Part shown: positions 62,001 to 64,000 of the stretch, one piece after another
Layout of the letters: every line of letters starts with the position of its first letter
How positions within the stretch are numbered: the stretch's first letter is position 1
Assembly (NCBI RefSeq): GCF_030272615.1
Contig: NC_081409.1
Span: 529,888,291 to 529,952,290 of the forward strand
Origin: Cryptomeria japonica
Taxonomy: Eukaryota; Streptophyta; Pinopsida; Cupressales; Cupressaceae
Reading direction: 5' to 3'
Length of the DNA stretch: 64,000 nt
Translations under genes and position numbers: made by a program
Notes under the pieces: model-generated
Told to the model about the DNA's origin: nothing
The model's input: only the letters and a program-made list of their open reading frames with translations
Databases searched by the model: none

Positions 62001-63866
62001 GATCCATCAGCTGATTTCATGGTTTGCACAGATACTTCCCTAGAGGGTTTAGGAGCAGTACTTATGTAGAATGGCAGAGCTATAGCTTTTGAGTCTAGGA
62101 AACTCAAGACTCACGAGCTTAATTACCCTACTCATGACCTTGAGCTTGCAGCCGTAGTGCATGCACTTGTGAGATGGAGACATTTCCTTTTGGGTCATCA
62201 CTTTGAGTTGCACTCAGACCATTGGAGCCTTCAGTACATATTTACTCAGCCGAATCTTAATGCATGACAGAGGAGATGGATGGAATTCTTGTGTGAGTAT
62301 GATTTTGACGTACACTACATCAAAGGGAAAGAAAATGTAGTTGCAGATGCTTTGAGTAGGAGACATCACGAGGTATACACCATGTCTGTGAGCACGGATT
62401 TGAGAGATCGGATCATGCAGCGATTGCCAGAGGACAGATGGTATTTAGAGGTTTGCCAGGCTATTCGGTCTCAGGAAACTTTAGAAGGGAAATATGTGGA
62501 TTATTCCTTAGAGCCCGATGGTTTGTTACGCCATAGAGGGCGCATCTATGTACCTTCTTCCGGGGGATTGTGGGAGTTCATTATCACAGAGGCACATAGA
62601 GCTCCTTATGCAGTGCATCCCGGGGTCAAGAAGTTGCATGCAGACTTGAGAGAACTATATCATTGGCTAGGTATGCGACAGCTTATTGCCGAGTTGGTAG
62701 CCCGATGCCTTGAGTGTCAGAGAGTCAAGGTGGAGCACCACCATCTAGGTGGGTTGCTCCAATCTCATGCTATACCAGAGTGGAAGTGGGACACTATATC
62801 TATGGATTTCATCATTGGTCTCCCTATGTCATCTCGCCGCCATGATGCCATCTTGGTGACGGTTGACAAGTTGACCAAAGTGGCTCACTTTTCACCAGTT
62901 CGTACCACCTTCACAGCACTAGCAGTAGCATAGGTGTTTTTGCGAGACATTGTCAGAATTCATGGTGTTCCACGTAAGATCATTTCTGACAGGGATTCCC
63001 TCTTCACTTCTTCTTTTTGGAAGGCATTACAGGTAGCTATGGGTACCAAGCTCAATTTCAGTACAGCCTATCATCCGGAAACGGATGGCCAGACAGAGAG
63101 AGTTAATCAGGTGTTAGAGGATATGCTTCGCATGTATGTCATGGATCACTAGACCAGATGGGAAGAGTATCTTCCCTTGGTGGAGTTTGACTATAACAAT
63201 GGGCATCACACGTCCTTGGGGATGCCGCCCTATCAGGCATTATATGGCAGGCCTTGTAGGACACCATTGAGTTGGGACCGCATAGAGGACAGAGTTGCTA
63301 TTGGTCCAGAGATAGTTCGGGATATGGAGCAGCAGGTGGATTTGATTAGGCAGCGTCTTAGAGAGGCACAGGATAGACAGAAGAAATATGCAGATGCAAA
63401 GAGGGTTGATCGTAGCTACTCAGTTGGGGACAGAGTCTTCTTGAGAGTGCGACCGCATAAGAGTCCAATCCGTTATGGAAAGGGTTCTAAGCTCGCACCT
63501 CGATTTGTAGGACCATTTGAGATCCTTGAGAGGATAGGGCCAGTTGCCTACCATCTAGCATTGCCACCTAGCCTGTCACGCATCCACGATGTGTTTCATG
63601 TTTTAGTTTTGAGGAAGTATATCTATGATGAGTCTCATATTCTAGATTGGGATGCCTTGCAGGTGGAGTCGGACGGGCAGCTAGCTTTGGAGCCCATTCG
63701 CATTTTGGCACGCCGGACGCTGAGCCTTCGAGGGCGAGAGCTGGACCAGGTTAGGGTCCAGTGGGATTTCTATGATGAGGTCATAGCCTCATGGGAGGAT
63801 GCAACACTTATGAGATCACAGTACCCCCACCTTTTTGATGAACTCCAGGAGAAAGTTCATGCCTAG
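59100..63866 (+). pseudogene. Element G Gypsy gag-pol, single frame with eight in-frame stops
   Basis: Start MPPTTRQARKRGR at 59100. Gag core near 59505-60000 (TASTWWRHEEYK, IERFRERYL), then knuckle CFTCGAMGHMAREC at 60357-60398. Protease has D-S-R where D-S/T-G is needed (60573-60581). RT runs about 61140-61700 with FLDD at 61584-61595, followed by RNase H (about 61960-62340). The integrase HHCC finger is near 62600-62730 and the core has FHPETDG-type [14 protein letters not shown] near 63070. A C-terminal chromodomain-like tail (VQWDFYDEVIASWED) is near 63750. The frame never shifts in 4.77 kb, but stops occur at 59475, 60051, 60192, 60804, 62067, 62265, 62931 and 63150, mostly where CAG or CGA is expected. 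The layout fits chromodomain Gypsy (Tekay/Del type). Confidence 0.92.
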
Positions 63867-63876
63867 AGGGGGAGGG
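63865..63876 (+). promoter_or_regulatory. Element G polypurine tract
   Basis: AGAGGGGGAGGG right before the 3' LTR, overlapping the gag-pol stop codon. Confidence 0.88.
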
Positions 63877-64000
63877 TGTGAGGCCCTACCCCAATTCAGT
63901 TTGACATTTTCAGTTATTTGCATATTGAGACTATTATGGTTGCTTTATTTTATGCATTATGGACTTAGAACTTATATGATTCCATGATTTGGATCACACT
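63877..64000 (+). repeat. Element G 3' LTR, first 124 bp
   Basis: Starts TGTGAGGCCCTACCCC and follows 54632 onward with only about two substitutions visible (for example CCCCAATTCAG against CCCCGATTTAG), then leaves the window. Confidence 0.95.

Larger units (their letters stand above)
54632..64000 (+). mobile_element. Element G: Ty3/Gypsy retrotransposon, 4.3-kb LTRs, plus strand
   Basis: 5' LTR 54632-58932, primer site, gag-pol in one frame (59100-63866), purine tract and the start of the 3' LTR at 63877. The first 124 bp of the 3' LTR match the 5' LTR start with only about two differences, so G is young compared with element C. The expected full length is about 13.5 kb, running past the window end. 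Confidence 0.95.

Noticed and set aside
62067-62069. Stop read-through or recoding in the Gypsy gag-pol
   Set aside because: Eight stops at unrelated places plus a lost protease glycine fit decay better than a programmed signal.

Overview
This window is repeat-rich nuclear DNA from a land plant with a large genome. A gymnosperm is my guess from the style of the elements; no host gene is present to prove it. I see no intact cellular gene, no rRNA or tRNA gene and no CRISPR array. Almost every base belongs to LTR retrotransposons inserted into one another, recognised by TG...CA ends, 5-bp target-site duplications (TSDs), initiator-Met tRNA primer sites (TGGTATCAGAGC), polypurine tracts and gag/pol motifs.

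Layout. At 1-270 and 4684-4760 (minus) lie two halves of a Copia RNase H fragment, split by a 4.4-kb solo LTR (271-4678) related to the Gypsy element at the right end. 6008-7747 is a decayed unknown ORF cut by the next insertion. 7748-47854 is one old minus-strand Gypsy element (element C, 4.3-kb LTRs). Its left LTR received a plus-strand Copia element (10145-38191). The gag gene of that Copia received A1 (11422-24804, plus), and A1 received A2 (17161-23771, minus). The 3' LTR of the Copia received B (30356-38005, minus), and the 5' LTR of B received an A2-type solo LTR (36326-37127). After a GA-rich spacer comes D (48384 onward, minus). Its 5' LTR is broken by an LTR of another family (E, 54277), which is broken in turn by a plus-strand Gypsy element with 4.3-kb LTRs (G, 54632 to the window end).

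The most interesting content is the group A1, A2, B and D. All four are about 6.6-6.8 kb once insertions are subtracted. They encode no protease, reverse transcriptase, RNase H or integrase. Each has the same two genes: a coiled-coil Gag-like protein with four CCHC zinc knuckles, and a roughly 1,080-residue ORF2 of unknown function. Their primer site, purine tracts and LTR ends match those of the Copia element next to them, so mobilisation in trans by Copia enzymes is the natural hypothesis.

Most reading frames are broken mainly by in-frame stops of the CAG-to-TAG or CGA-to-TGA type, with few frameshifts. This is what cytosine-methylation decay of silenced elements would produce.
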